A stretch of DNA of 64,000 bases from JAFGJU01 sp964570935 (GCA_964570935.1 CAZMZP010000073.1:38167-102166), one strand, 5' to 3'. Numbered from the stretch's first letter, positions 1-8,917 are shown. Notes: generated by a model not told the origin, from the letters alone. A program made the numbers and translations.

Positions 1-2
1 TG

Positions 3-275
3 CTCGGGTTCCTGGGGACGGTGTCGGGAATGATCCACGCGTTCGAGGCCATCGCGGCCGCCGAGCAGGTGAGCCCGAAGCTCGTGGCGGACGGCATCGC
101 CGAGGCCCTGATCACCACCGCGGCAGGCCTCATAGTCGCAATACCGGTCCAGGTGGCCTACAACTACTTCGTGCAGAGAATAGAGCGCTACAGCGTGGAC
201 ATGGAGGAGTCGAGCCACGACCTGCTGGACGCGCTGACTCAGGGAGCCGTAGGCGCCCGCGGACCTGCGAAGTAA
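3..275 (+). CDS. ExbB/TolQ/MotA-type proton channel protein, C-terminal part (5' end outside window)
   Basis: The frame is already open at the window edge and begins with L-G-F-L-G-T-V-S-G-M, the conserved segment before the last membrane helices of ExbB/TolQ proteins. It is followed by a hydrophobic helix (LITTAAGLIVAIPVQVAYN) and a short charged tail. In this family the protein forms the pentameric proton channel of the inner membrane that, with ExbD, energises TonB or Tol. The two genes just downstream are ExbD-like and the fourth is TonB-like, which supports a role in outer-membrane transport rather than flagellar rotation. The N-terminus and the other transmembrane helices lie before the window, so full length is unknown. 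Confidence 0.85.
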   Translation, partial: LGFLGTVSGMIHAFEAIAAAEQVSPKLVADGIAEALITTAAGLIVAIPVQVAYNYFVQRIERYSVDMEESSHDLLDALTQGAVGARGPAK

Positions 276-302
276 CAGATTCCCGGAACGGGGTGAGGTC
301 GT

Positions 303-716
303 ATGAGACTGATGCGGAGGAAAAGGGAATCACCCGAGATTCCGCTGGCGTCCACCGCGGACGTGGCTTTCCTGCTGCTCATATTCTTCATCGCCACCAC
401 CGTCTTCTCGATCGACGAGGGCCTGCCTCTCATCCTTCCCGCAAGAGGGTCTTCCGTAGTGAAGGTCTCGGTCAAGAACGTTGCCAGGATCGTCGTTCAC
501 GAGGACGGCACCGTGACGGTGGACAAAAAGGCGGTCCCGGTCGAGAGCATCTCGGGGCTTGTGCGCAAGATGATCGCCCAGAACGACAAGCTCGTCGTGT
601 CCCTGGAGACCCACCCCCGGTGCAGGTACGGACGGATGGTGCGCGTGCTTGACCAGCTCAAGCTGGCGAGCGCCACCAGGATCTCCTTGAGGCTTTACGC
701 TCCGGAAACCGGATAG
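303..716 (+). CDS. ExbD/TolR family biopolymer transport protein (first copy)
   Basis: This 137-residue protein has the ExbD layout: a short basic cytoplasmic N-terminus, one membrane helix at about residues 18-36 and a periplasmic domain. Asp20 at the start of the helix (STADVAFLLLIFF) matches the proton-relaying aspartate of ExbD/TolR. It lies 27 bp after the ExbB-like gene and 20 bp before a second ExbD-like gene. With ExbB it would harvest proton motive force for TonB. A GGGGTGAGG purine stretch precedes the ATG. Assignment to Exb rather than Tol rests on the TonB gene downstream. Confidence 0.88.
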   Translation: MRLMRRKRESPEIPLASTADVAFLLLIFFIATTVFSIDEGLPLILPARGSSVVKVSVKNVARIVVHEDGTVTVDKKAVPVESISGLVRKMIAQNDKLVVSLETHPRCRYGRMVRVLDQLKLASATRISLRLYAPETG

Positions 717-736
717 CAGGATTGGAGTAGTGTGAC

Positions 737-1174
737 ATGCTGCCCGGCAGGATGCCGAGGACCAATCGCAGGGCCGTGAGCACCATCCCGACGTGCACGA
801 TGGGCGACATCTCCATGCTCCTGATGATATTCTTCATGTCGACGGTCATCTTCCGCATGGACAACGGGCTTCCGGTCAGCCTCCCGAGGTCCGAAGCGGG
901 CCAGCACGTTCCGAGGGAGAACTCGGTCCGCATATGGATCGACGTGAACGGCCGGGTGTCCATAGACGACAACATAATCGACATATCCGATATAGAGCCC
1001 ATCATCGCCCGCAAGCTCACGCGCAACCCGGCCCTCATCGTGTCTTTCAACACCGACAAAAGGTGTCCGTACGGCATCGTCTCTCGAGCCATCGATCACC
1101 TTAAAGACGCCAATGCGGTCAGAGTCGCGTTCATGGCGCCCCGGATCGAGAGGGGAGGCTCGCTCGACGAATGA
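737..1174 (+). CDS. ExbD/TolR family biopolymer transport protein (second copy)
   Basis: A second, diverged ExbD-like protein of 145 residues. Asp24 opens the single membrane helix (GDISMLLMIFFMSTVIF, about residues 23-39), and a periplasmic domain follows, with an RCPYG segment near the end that also appears as RCRYG in the first copy. Paired ExbD genes beside one ExbB and one TonB are known in several Gram-negative lineages and may give a hetero-oligomeric ExbD. The stop codon overlaps the start of the TonB gene (ATGA), so translation is probably coupled. Confidence 0.87.
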   Translation: MLPGRMPRTNRRAVSTIPTCTMGDISMLLMIFFMSTVIFRMDNGLPVSLPRSEAGQHVPRENSVRIWIDVNGRVSIDDNIIDISDIEPIIARKLTRNPALIVSFNTDKRCPYGIVSRAIDHLKDANAVRVAFMAPRIERGGSLDE

Positions 1175-1785
1175 AGCAGACCGCGGAGAGCATACTCAGG
1201 TCCAGGTACTATAGGTACCTGGAGGTGAGCACGGCATTCGCCGTGGTCGTCCACGCGGTCGTGTTCTTCGCGTGGCCTCCGTACGTCCCGAGGCCGTATC
1301 AGATACAGGAAAGGAAACTCGAAGTCCTCAACCTCCCGGAAGGGATCGACATACCGCCGCTGCCCGCGGAGGTCGAGCGGCCGGAGCTTCCTCAAGAAGC
1401 CGAGATATCGGCCGACGTGAGCGAGGAAGCCACCATCGCGCCGACCGAATTCAATCCGTTCGCTCCGCCGGTGATCCCGTCCAGACCGGAGCCGGAAGCC
1501 TTCTACGCGTTCGACTCGCCACCGGAGGTTTTGAGGGCGGTCGAGCCCAGGTATCCCGACCGCGCCATGGAGGCCGAGGCCGAGGGTGAGGTGCTGGTGG
1601 AGGTAATAATTGACGAGAACGGCAGAGTCGTTTCTGCTAAAGTCATAGACAGCGACACGGTCGACGTCCTCGAGAACGCGGCCCTGGAGGCGGCCTACAA
1701 GTTTCTGTTCAAGCCGGCCAGGCAGGGGGACGTGCCGGTGAAGTGCAGGGTAGTGATCCCGTTCAGGTTCACGCTGAATGACTAG
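1171..1785 (+). CDS. TonB family energy transducer
   Basis: This 204-residue protein has the TonB plan. There is a short cytoplasmic start, one membrane helix at about residues 19-36, a proline/glutamate-rich periplasmic linker at about 38-115, and a TonB C-terminal domain at about 118-203. That domain begins EPRYPDRAMEAEAEGEVLVE and ends in a beta strand (VIPFRF). It would carry energy from the ExbB/ExbD complex to TonB-dependent outer-membrane receptors; none is encoded in the window. The ATG overlaps the preceding stop by 4 bp. It is the last gene of the Exb operon. Confidence 0.9.
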   Translation: MKQTAESILRSRYYRYLEVSTAFAVVVHAVVFFAWPPYVPRPYQIQERKLEVLNLPEGIDIPPLPAEVERPELPQEAEISADVSEEATIAPTEFNPFAPPVIPSRPEPEAFYAFDSPPEVLRAVEPRYPDRAMEAEAEGEVLVEVIIDENGRVVSAKVIDSDTVDVLENAALEAAYKFLFKPARQGDVPVKCRVVIPFRFTLND

Positions 1786-1862
1786 AGCCGGAAAGGCCGG
1801 TCCGCCTCGGGCCGATTCGTACGGCAGTCGTGTGGAAAAGAGGTAAGCTTGCAGGAAACATC

Positions 1863-1903
1863 GGGGGCGGTGCGGGACTATCGCACTGCCTCCTTGCGTT
1901 AAC
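1863..1903 (+). other. Conserved intergenic hairpin motif, copy 1
   Basis: A 12-bp hairpin (arms 1863-1874 and 1882-1893, two G-U pairs, loop GGACTAT) is followed by TTGCGTTAAC. The same 5' arm start (GGGGGCGGT) and 3' flank (GCCTCnnTGCGTTAAC) recur at 22781-22818. It sits 98 bp before the Yip1-like gene and 77 bp after tonB. There is no U-run after the stem, so it is a poor intrinsic terminator. It could be a structured leader element or a small repeat. I do not recognise a known riboswitch in it. Confidence 0.4.
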
Positions 1904-2001
1904 CCTGTGCCGAGAGCTCGCTCCGCCGGCGCGGTAGAGACGGGTTCCGGCCGAACACGTTCGTGCAGCCGATGCAGTGGGCCGCGGACAAGGAGGACGA
2001 G

Positions 2002-2754
2002 ATGAGCGACGCAGCGACAGTAGACGCCGGAGGGGCCAGGGCGGGAGGATTCAGTGGTTCCGTGGGCAGGGCAATTCGTGTTCTGTTTGCCCCCACCCAG
2101 GTGTTCACCGAGCTCGAGAGAAAGCCGGAGTGGCTCGTGCCCATAATCATCTGCGTGCTCGTGGCCATCTTGAGTTCGATCATTCTGATTCCGAGCGTTA
2201 TCCTGCCCCATCAACGGGAGCTTCTGGAGGAGCGCGGGCTGACCGAGGAGCAGATGGAGGCCGCGAGGCCGTGGCTGGAGGGCGGCAGGACGATGATCAT
2301 CGCCGTCGTCACGTCCGTTGTCGGCACGCCGATCGTGCTGTTGATAGTGGCCGGGGTCTTCCACCTGGTGTGCGGTTTACTCCTGGGCGGGCAGGCCAAC
2401 TTCGTGCGCACGTTCTCGGTCGCGTCGTTCGCCTGGATGGTGTCGCTGCCCGAGAGCATCGTGAAGGTGCCACTGGCGCTTGCGTCCAAATCGGCGGAGG
2501 TGCAGACGAGTCTCGGCCTGCTGATGGCCCGCGACCAGGCCGCCGGGTTCGGCTATCGTTTCGTTCAGAGTTTTTTGGCTCACATAGACATATTCTCCGT
2601 GTGGAAGGTGCTCCTGCTGGCTATTGGCGTGTCCGTGATGTTCAGGTTCACGAGGCAGAAGTCGTACTACGTGGCAGGCGGCATCTGGGTGGTCTACATT
2701 CTCCTGGCGTCGGCCCTGGGCTCCGTGATGCCGGGGTCCATGATGATGCGTTAG
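2002..2754 (+). CDS. Yip1-like (YIP1 family) integral membrane protein
   Basis: A 250-residue polytopic protein with about five hydrophobic helices. After a glycine/alanine-rich start come R-V-L-F-A-P-T-Q-V-F, typical of the Yip1-family opening helix, then helices near residues 47-66, 94-122, 130-150 and 195-250. The start at 2002 is chosen because AAGGAGG (1990-1996) lies 5 bp upstream; an in-frame ATG at 1963 lacks such a site. Bacterial YIP1-domain proteins have no well-defined role. Its position just before a TolC/MFP/ABC set suggests an accessory envelope role, but that is inference. Confidence 0.75.
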   Translation: MSDAATVDAGGARAGGFSGSVGRAIRVLFAPTQVFTELERKPEWLVPIIICVLVAILSSIILIPSVILPHQRELLEERGLTEEQMEAARPWLEGGRTMIIAVVTSVVGTPIVLLIVAGVFHLVCGLLLGGQANFVRTFSVASFAWMVSLPESIVKVPLALASKSAEVQTSLGLLMARDQAAGFGYRFVQSFLAHIDIFSVWKVLLLAIGVSVMFRFTRQKSYYVAGGIWVVYILLASALGSVMPGSMMMR

Positions 2755-2909
2755 GGAGTCGGGACGGCCTGCTGTAACACGGCGGCAGGCAATTGCGTAT
2801 ACACACAGGACTGCGGCCCGCCGGCGCGCGGCACGACACCGGACTCCTCACTACTGAGGACAGGCGCCGTACGGGTCCGCCAGGTTCCTTTTGCAGCAGG
2901 AGGAAATAG

Positions 2910-4268
2910 ATGGGTTTGAGATTCCGATTGTTCGCGTGCTGTTTCGTTCTGGCCGCCCTGGCCTTTCCCGTGTTGCCCGGGCCGGGCGGCGCGGGGGCTC
3001 TCGCCGCCGCGCTCCCCGACGGGCCGCTCGACGCGTCCGACTGCGTGAAGCTGGCTCTGGACAGGAACCCGACCGTACTGAATGCCCGGGAGAACATAAG
3101 GGAGTCGTCCGGCCAGGCGCTCACGGCCCTGAGCTCATTCGTGCCCAGCATTCAGTCGCGCGCCGCTTATTCCCGGCGCATCCAGGGTCCGCAGGAGTAC
3201 TACATCCCTTCTTTCGACCTGACTCTTCTGACCAAGAGCGTGAGCTCGGAGGACTGGTCGTACAACGTGTCCGCCTCGCAGAGCCTGCTGGACGTGAGTC
3301 AGTTCGGGCGGGTGCTGGGAGCGCGGGCGTCCGTGCGCGCGACCCGGCATTCTTTCGAGGCCACGCGCCAGGCGGTGGCCTACGAGGTAAGGATTCAGTT
3401 CTACGAACTCCTGAAGGCCGTGAAGCTGGCGGAAGTCAGCAAGGGCGCGAAGGAGCTGAGCGAGGACGAGCTGAGGAGGGCGAGGGCCCTGTTCGACGTG
3501 GGCTCGGTCGCGAAGGGGGACGTCCTCAAGGCGGAGGTCCAGCTGTCGCAGAGCACGCTGGATTTCATCGCAGTGGAAAACAGAGTGAAGCTGGAACGTT
3601 CCAGACTGGCCAAACTGATGGGGCTGCCGGTGGACGCGGAGATAGAGGTTGCCGAGGACCTGGGAGAAGAATCACCCAGAGTGAGCCTCGACGGCGCAAT
3701 CGGCCTCGCGAACTCGCGCAGGCCGGACCTGTTGGCCGCGAAGGAGACACTGAAGTCCGCCAGGAGGTCCGCGTTCGCCTACAAGGCCTCCAGACTTCCG
3801 AGCCTGTCGGGCAGCGTCTCTTATGGGTGGTCCGACAACTCCTTCCCGGAGACGGGCGACGACCACAGAAGGAACTACGCCTGGGACATCGGCGTCGGGC
3901 TGCAGCTGCCGATCTTTGACGGATTCATGACGATCGCCAACATACGCCAGGCAAAGGCGCGCGCCGCGATCGCGGACAACCAGCTCCGTGACGCGGAGCT
4001 TCAGGTGGCGCTGGAGGTCAAGGAAGCGCTGTTGACCATCGCGGAGGCGGCGGAGCGCATCAAGGTGTCCAAGAACGGGCTGGCGAGCGCTGAGGAAGAC
4101 TACAGGCTTTCCCGAGAAAAATACGGCCTGGGGTCTGGCACCATGCTGGAGTTGCTGGACGCGCAGGTGAACCTGTCGCGGGCGCGAAGCTCGTACGTCG
4201 ACGCACTCGCGAGCCTCAGGGAGGCCGAGGCGTTGTTCGGAAGGGCGACCGGCGAACCCATAAGTTGA
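2910..4268 (+). CDS. TolC family outer-membrane efflux protein
   Basis: A 452-residue outer-membrane factor. A signal peptide covers about residues 1-30, then come two outer-membrane-efflux repeats: long amphipathic helices separated by beta segments, with ALDRNPTVLNAREN near residue 48 and NSRRPDLLAAKETLKSAR near residue 270 marking the two starts. A CAGGAGG site (2897-2903) precedes the ATG. Trimers of this family make the outer-membrane channel and periplasmic tunnel for tripartite export. The adaptor, ATPase and permeases follow directly, so it is the likely exit duct for that ABC system. Confidence 0.92.
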   Translation: MGLRFRLFACCFVLAALAFPVLPGPGGAGALAAALPDGPLDASDCVKLALDRNPTVLNARENIRESSGQALTALSSFVPSIQSRAAYSRRIQGPQEYYIPSFDLTLLTKSVSSEDWSYNVSASQSLLDVSQFGRVLGARASVRATRHSFEATRQAVAYEVRIQFYELLKAVKLAEVSKGAKELSEDELRRARALFDVGSVAKGDVLKAEVQLSQSTLDFIAVENRVKLERSRLAKLMGLPVDAEIEVAEDLGEESPRVSLDGAIGLANSRRPDLLAAKETLKSARRSAFAYKASRLPSLSGSVSYGWSDNSFPETGDDHRRNYAWDIGVGLQLPIFDGFMTIANIRQAKARAAIADNQLRDAELQVALEVKEALLTIAEAAERIKVSKNGLASAEEDYRLSREKYGLGSGTMLELLDAQVNLSRARSSYVDALASLREAEALFGRATGEPIS

Positions 4269-4317
4269 GCCGCCGGAGCGCCGTGAGACGATCTTTTCCA
4301 TTGGAGGCATCGAAGCG

Positions 4318-5727
4318 ATGAAACGCGTGCCGAAGAAGTTCTTCATAATCGCAGGAGTTGTCGTCGTCGTCATCCTGATCGTCGTGGGCAACCTTGCCAA
4401 GGGCAGGGAGAAGACCGTCAGCGTCCAGCTGGGGACGGTGGAGAAGGGCGAAATCACCGCGACTGTCAGGGCTCCGGGGACCGTGAGACCGGAGAAGGAA
4501 GTCCAGGTGAGCTCCAGTGTCCCGGGGCAGATTGTTCGACTCCTCGTCCGCGACGGAGACAGGGTCGAGCAGGGGCAGCTCCTGATGCAGTTGGACAAGA
4601 CGGAGTACATCGCGCAAATGCAGCAGGGGCGCGCGTCCCTCGAGAGCGCGAAGGCCAGCCTTAGCCTGGCGGAGGCGTCGCTCCAGCAGTCCACCTCGAT
4701 ATACGACAGGAGGAAGGCGCTGCACGAGAGGGGCCTGGCCTCTCCGGAGGAGCTGGAGGCCGCCAGGACGCAGTGGAGTCTGAACACGGCGGAAACCGAG
4801 TCGGCCAGACAGAGGGTGGCCGAGGCCGCGGCCATCCTTAACATAGCTGAAGACGCTCTCAGAAAGACGACCTTCGTTGCCGCGCAGTCCGGCGTGGTGT
4901 CCGACCTCAACGTCGAAGAAGGCGAGAACGTTGTCCTGGGCACGATGAACGTGCCTGGCACCGTCATAATGACCGTGGCGGACCTGGCCCACATGCAGGT
5001 GGAGTGCGGCGTCGACGAGACGGACATCGTCAGAGTGGAGAAAGGACAAAAGGCCAAGATCTTCGTCGACGCGTTTCCGGACACCTCGTTCGAGGCGACG
5101 GTTGTGGAAGTGGGTAGCTCCGGGCAGAGCAGCTCGCTGACGGGCGAGACGTCCGCGACCGACTTCAAGGTGAAGCTGGCGCTGGCGCCGGGCATCGAGA
5201 ACCTCAAACCGGGCATGACGGCCGACGCGGAGATAGAGACCGCGACTCACACGAACGTGGTCAAGGTCCCGATTCAGGCGGTCGCGGTAAGGGACAAGAA
5301 GACGGTGGACAGATGGGAGTCCAAACGGGCGGAGGCAGTAAAGAAGACCCCGGGCAAGGCGAAGAAAGAGGCCGGGAACAAGAGCCAGGCCTCCAAGAAA
5401 GCCGGGAAGAGCTCCGGTGCGAACCCGGCGGCTGGCGCCCCGGCAGCCGAGCGTCCTGACACGTCGTCGGCCGGAAAGAACCAAAAAGACGACGAGGACG
5501 TGACCGGCGTCTTCGTGGTCGCGGACGGCAAGGCCAGGTTCGTGCCCGTGCGCACCGGCATCATGAGCGAGACCGACGTGGAGATCCTGAGCGGAATAGC
5601 CGAGAAGGACCGCGTCGTGACCGGCCCCTTCAAGGTGCTGAGGGACCTGAAGGACGGGCAGGCCGTGAAGGAAGAGAAGAAAGACAAGAAGGGCGAGAAG
5701 GAAGGCGCTGATGGCAGAACTGATTGA
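4318..5727 (+). CDS. Periplasmic adaptor (HlyD/MacA-type membrane fusion protein)
   Basis: This 469-residue protein starts with a membrane anchor (about residues 7-23). It then has the membrane-fusion plan: a lipoyl half-motif (VRAPGTVRPEKEVQVSSSVP), a coiled-coil hairpin at about 95-180, the second lipoyl half and beta-barrel domains. Between about residues 335 and 390 there is a Lys/Ala/Ser-rich low-complexity stretch that splits the membrane-proximal domain, and the C-terminus is again Lys/Glu-rich. It would bridge the inner-membrane ABC permeases and TolC. It overlaps the ATPase gene by 17 bp, which indicates tight co-expression. Confidence 0.9.
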   Translation: MKRVPKKFFIIAGVVVVVILIVVGNLAKGREKTVSVQLGTVEKGEITATVRAPGTVRPEKEVQVSSSVPGQIVRLLVRDGDRVEQGQLLMQLDKTEYIAQMQQGRASLESAKASLSLAEASLQQSTSIYDRRKALHERGLASPEELEAARTQWSLNTAETESARQRVAEAAAILNIAEDALRKTTFVAAQSGVVSDLNVEEGENVVLGTMNVPGTVIMTVADLAHMQVECGVDETDIVRVEKGQKAKIFVDAFPDTSFEATVVEVGSSGQSSSLTGETSATDFKVKLALAPGIENLKPGMTADAEIETATHTNVVKVPIQAVAVRDKKTVDRWESKRAEAVKKTPGKAKKEAGNKSQASKKAGKSSGANPAAGAPAAERPDTSSAGKNQKDDEDVTGVFVVADGKARFVPVRTGIMSETDVEILSGIAEKDRVVTGPFKVLRDLKDGQAVKEEKKDKKGEKEGADGRTD

Positions 5728-6394
5728 GATAAAGGACGTCAAGAAGATATACAACGTGGGCGCGGAGGACGTTCACGCGCTGGACGGGATCACTCTCACG
5801 ATGAAGAAGAACGAATACCTCGCCATCATGGGACCGTCCGGGTCGGGCAAGTCGACGCTCATGAACCTCATAGGATGCCTGGACACGCCCACGAGCGGGT
5901 CGTACCGCTTCAACGACAAGGAAGTGAAAGACCTGTCGGACGACGAGCTGGCCAGAATACGGAACAAGGAGATCGGGTTCGTCTTTCAGACGTTCAACCT
6001 GCTGCCCCGAGCTGACGCCGCCCACAACGTCGAGCTGCCGCTCATCTACGCGGGCATCCCCAGGGCCGAGAGACGACGCAAGGTCGAGCAGGCCCTGGAG
6101 GCGGTCGGGCTGGCTGAGAGGGCCCGGCACCGCCCTTCGGAGCTGTCGGGAGGCCAGCGGCAGCGCGCCGCCATCGCGCGCGCCCTGGTGAACGACCCGG
6201 CCGTGATACTGGCCGACGAACCCACCGGCAACCTGGACAGCAAGACCGGCGAAGAGATCATGCAGGTGTTCGAGAAGATCCACGAAGCCGGCAACACCAT
6301 CATACTCGTGACACACGAAGAGTACATCGCTAAACACTCGGGCCGGATAATCAGACTGAGGGACGGGCTCGTGGAGTCCGACGTCAGCGTCTGA
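5711..6394 (+). CDS. ABC transporter ATP-binding protein, MacB/LolD type
   Basis: A 227-residue single nucleotide-binding domain. Walker A GPSGSGKST is at residues 41-49, the signature LSGGQRQR begins at 145, Walker B VILADEP is at 165-171, followed by the D-loop GNLDS and the switch histidine in LVTHE. Length and sequence fit the MacB/LolD subfamily of mechanotransmission ABC proteins. It is separate from the permeases, unlike fused MacB. It would drive both permeases downstream, powering export through the adaptor and TolC. The ATG lies inside the end of the adaptor gene. Confidence 0.93.
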   Translation: MAELIEIKDVKKIYNVGAEDVHALDGITLTMKKNEYLAIMGPSGSGKSTLMNLIGCLDTPTSGSYRFNDKEVKDLSDDELARIRNKEIGFVFQTFNLLPRADAAHNVELPLIYAGIPRAERRRKVEQALEAVGLAERARHRPSELSGGQRQRAAIARALVNDPAVILADEPTGNLDSKTGEEIMQVFEKIHEAGNTIILVTHEEYIAKHSGRIIRLRDGLVESDVSV

Positions 6395-6418
6395 TCCCGC
6401 CGGGTTCGGAGGACGTCC

Positions 6419-7636
6419 TTGCAGGTTTCCGAGAGTCTGCGCATTGCGGTCACCAACCTCCGCGTACACAAGGTGCGCTCCCTGCTGACGGTTCTGGGCA
6501 CGGTCATCGGGGTAATGTCCGTGATCGCCATCGTGTCGATTATAGAGGGCATGAACAGGTACGTGTCAGAACGGCTCCTGGAAGAGGGCTCGAACACCTT
6601 CTACGTGGACAAGATCGGTTTCATCACCGACTACGAGGAATACCTGGACGCCATGAACCGGAAGGACCTGACGATCGACGACGCCAGGGCGCTCGAGCGT
6701 CTGTCGACGTCCATCCTGGTGGTGGGCTCCATGTCCCAGAGCCGGAGCGACGTCCGGTATCGTTCGAGAGAGGTTTCCGGCGTGGAGATTCGGGGCGTGG
6801 ACGAAGGCTACCAGCCGTCCAGCGCGATCGAGGTCGAATACGGCAGGTTCCTCTCGCGGGAGGACGTGGTGCGCAGAAGGCCCGTGTGCGTGCTGGGCGC
6901 CGACGTCAGAGACAAGTTGTTCGCCGGCCTGGACCCGCTGGGCAAGGAAGTCCGCGTCGGCAGGCACATCTATAGGGTGATCGGGGTGGCGGAGAAGAAG
7001 GGTAGCCTCCTGGGCATGTCACAAGACAGCAACGTGATGATGCCGCTCACCGCGTTCCAGAAGGCCTTCGGGTCCAGGTCTCCGGTGATGCTTGTGGCCA
7101 AGGCCAGAGACCAGGAGAGCCTGGAGCTGGCACAGGACGAGGCCAGGTCCATCCTCAGGGCCAGGCGAAAGGTGCCCTTCTCGAAACCGGACGACTTCGC
7201 CATCATGAGCGCCGAGACGTTCATGGAGATGTACAAGAACTTCACGTCCACCGCCTACCTGGTGACGGTCGGAATCGCAGGCCTGTCGCTGGTGGTGGGC
7301 GGGATCGTGATAATGAACATCATGATCGTTTCCGTCACGGAAAGGACCAAGGAGATCGGCATCAGGAAGGCGGTGGGCGCGCGGCGCGCGGACATCATGT
7401 TCCAGTTCCTGATAGAGTCGCTGATCCTGTCCGGCTCCGGCGGGCTCATAGGCGTGCTGGTGGGGGTCGGGCTCGCGGTGCTGATCTCCAACGTCACGCC
7501 GCTTCCCGCGGCAGTGAAGGCGTGGGCGATCGGCATGGGCCTCCTGGTCGCGTTCGGAGTGGGCGGGTTCTTCGGGATCTATCCGGCGGCCAGGGCGGCC
7601 AAGTTGGACCCGATCGTGGCCCTTCGGTACGAATGA
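6419..7636 (+). CDS. MacB/FtsX-type ABC transporter permease (first)
   Basis: A 405-residue permease with one N-terminal helix (about residues 20-43), a large periplasmic MacB-type core domain (about 45-275), and three C-terminal helices with the FtsX-family segment TERTKEIGIRKAVGARR between the first two. It starts with TTG; a GGAGG site (6408-6412) lies 6 bp upstream. It is probably half of a heterodimer with the next gene. The family moves lipoproteins, peptides or small molecules by periplasmic shape changes rather than through a membrane pore; the substrate is unknown here. Confidence 0.9.
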   Translation: MQVSESLRIAVTNLRVHKVRSLLTVLGTVIGVMSVIAIVSIIEGMNRYVSERLLEEGSNTFYVDKIGFITDYEEYLDAMNRKDLTIDDARALERLSTSILVVGSMSQSRSDVRYRSREVSGVEIRGVDEGYQPSSAIEVEYGRFLSREDVVRRRPVCVLGADVRDKLFAGLDPLGKEVRVGRHIYRVIGVAEKKGSLLGMSQDSNVMMPLTAFQKAFGSRSPVMLVAKARDQESLELAQDEARSILRARRKVPFSKPDDFAIMSAETFMEMYKNFTSTAYLVTVGIAGLSLVVGGIVIMNIMIVSVTERTKEIGIRKAVGARRADIMFQFLIESLILSGSGGLIGVLVGVGLAVLISNVTPLPAAVKAWAIGMGLLVAFGVGGFFGIYPAARAAKLDPIVALRYE

Positions 7637-7681
7637 CGCACGGCGGTCCGGGCGTTCCCGATGCCCGGCCAGTGAGGTGTG

Positions 7682-8917
7682 ATGCGCCCCAAAACAGGGA
7701 TTCTGAACGAGAGCCTGAGGATGGCCCTCTCGTCCCTCGCGACTCACAAGCTCAGAGCAGGGTTGACCGTGCTGGGCATCATCATAGGCATTACCACGGT
7801 CGTCGCGATGGTGTCCCTGGTGCAGGGCCTCAACCGCAGCATGGCCCAGCAGATCAAGTCTCTGGGCACGTCGGTGATCTACGTCAGGAAGTTCGAGCCG
7901 GGGCTGATCATGGGCGAGATGCCGGAAAGCCTGAGGCACAGGGAGGACTTCGAGGTCTCAGACGCGGACGCCATCGACAGACTGTGTCCTTCGGTGGCCG
8001 CGGCGGTCCCGCTCACGTACACCGGCGGCACTTTCAAGTACAGGGACAGGGAGACCAAGTCCAACTACGCCATCGGAACCTTCCCCGCCTACCTCGAGAT
8101 TCAGGAGCTCGCTATCTCCGAGGGCAGATGCTTCACTGAAGAGGAGATGACCCACAGGGCGGACGTCTGTGTCATGGGGCAGGACCTGCTGGAGGCGCTG
8201 TTCCCGCACAGCTCGGCAGTAGGCAGATGGGTCTCGTTCGGAGGAAGGCGGTTCCTGGTGGTCGGCGAGCTCGAGAAACGGGGGAAGTTCCTGGGACAGA
8301 GCCTGGACGACTATGCGATAGTGCCGTACTCGACGTTGCAGAAACGCTTCGGTCCCAACTTAGAAACATACATCAACGCCAGACCCGTGAGCGTGGAAGA
8401 CACCGACAACGCGATCGACGAGATCAAGGAGGTCCTCAGGAGAAGGCGGGGAATCCTGCCGCACAAGTCGGAAGACTTCGCCGTGTTCACCGAGGACGCA
8501 CTGATGGACCTCTACCACAAGATCACCGGCACCTTCTACGTGGTCATGATCGCGATATCCTCGATAGCTCTGATGGTGGGAGGTATAGGCGTCACAAACA
8601 TAATGTTCGTCTCCGTCACCGAGAGGACCAGAGAGATAGGCGTGAGGATGGCCGTCGGCGCCAACAGGAAGGACGTGCTCCTGCAGTTCGTCATAGAGGC
8701 CGTCGTCCTGACCGCCACTGGCGGCGTGATAGGCATCGGAATCGGCACCGGAGTGGGCTGGCTCGTGGAGAAGCTGGTGCACATTCCCTCCGCGGCGCCG
8801 CTCTGGGCCCTGCTTCTGGGCCTGGGGTTCTCCTCGGCCATCGGGCTGTTCTTCGGAATCTATCCGGCTGTGAAGGCCTCCCGGCTGGACCCGGTCGACG
8901 CCCTGAGATACGAGTAG
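7682..8917 (+). CDS. MacB/FtsX-type ABC transporter permease (second)
   Basis: A second permease of 411 residues, clearly related to the one upstream: N-terminal helix, periplasmic core domain, and a C-terminal FtsX domain with TERTREIGVRMAVGANR. Both permeases end with nearly the same sequence, K(A/L)DP-V-ALRYE, suggesting tandem duplication followed by divergence. GTG at 7679 is in frame, but ATG at 7682 fits the GAGGT site better. One ATPase gene and two unlike permeases point to a heterodimeric exporter core. Confidence 0.9.
   Translation: MRPKTGILNESLRMALSSLATHKLRAGLTVLGIIIGITTVVAMVSLVQGLNRSMAQQIKSLGTSVIYVRKFEPGLIMGEMPESLRHREDFEVSDADAIDRLCPSVAAAVPLTYTGGTFKYRDRETKSNYAIGTFPAYLEIQELAISEGRCFTEEEMTHRADVCVMGQDLLEALFPHSSAVGRWVSFGGRRFLVVGELEKRGKFLGQSLDDYAIVPYSTLQKRFGPNLETYINARPVSVEDTDNAIDEIKEVLRRRRGILPHKSEDFAVFTEDALMDLYHKITGTFYVVMIAISSIALMVGGIGVTNIMFVSVTERTREIGVRMAVGANRKDVLLQFVIEAVVLTATGGVIGIGIGTGVGWLVEKLVHIPSAAPLWALLLGLGFSSAIGLFFGIYPAVKASRLDPVDALRYE

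Noticed and set aside
3672..5754. Long open frames on the minus strand opposite tolC and the adaptor
   Set aside because: They mirror the codon pattern of the plus-strand genes, which have clear family motifs. No ribosome site or family match on the minus strand.
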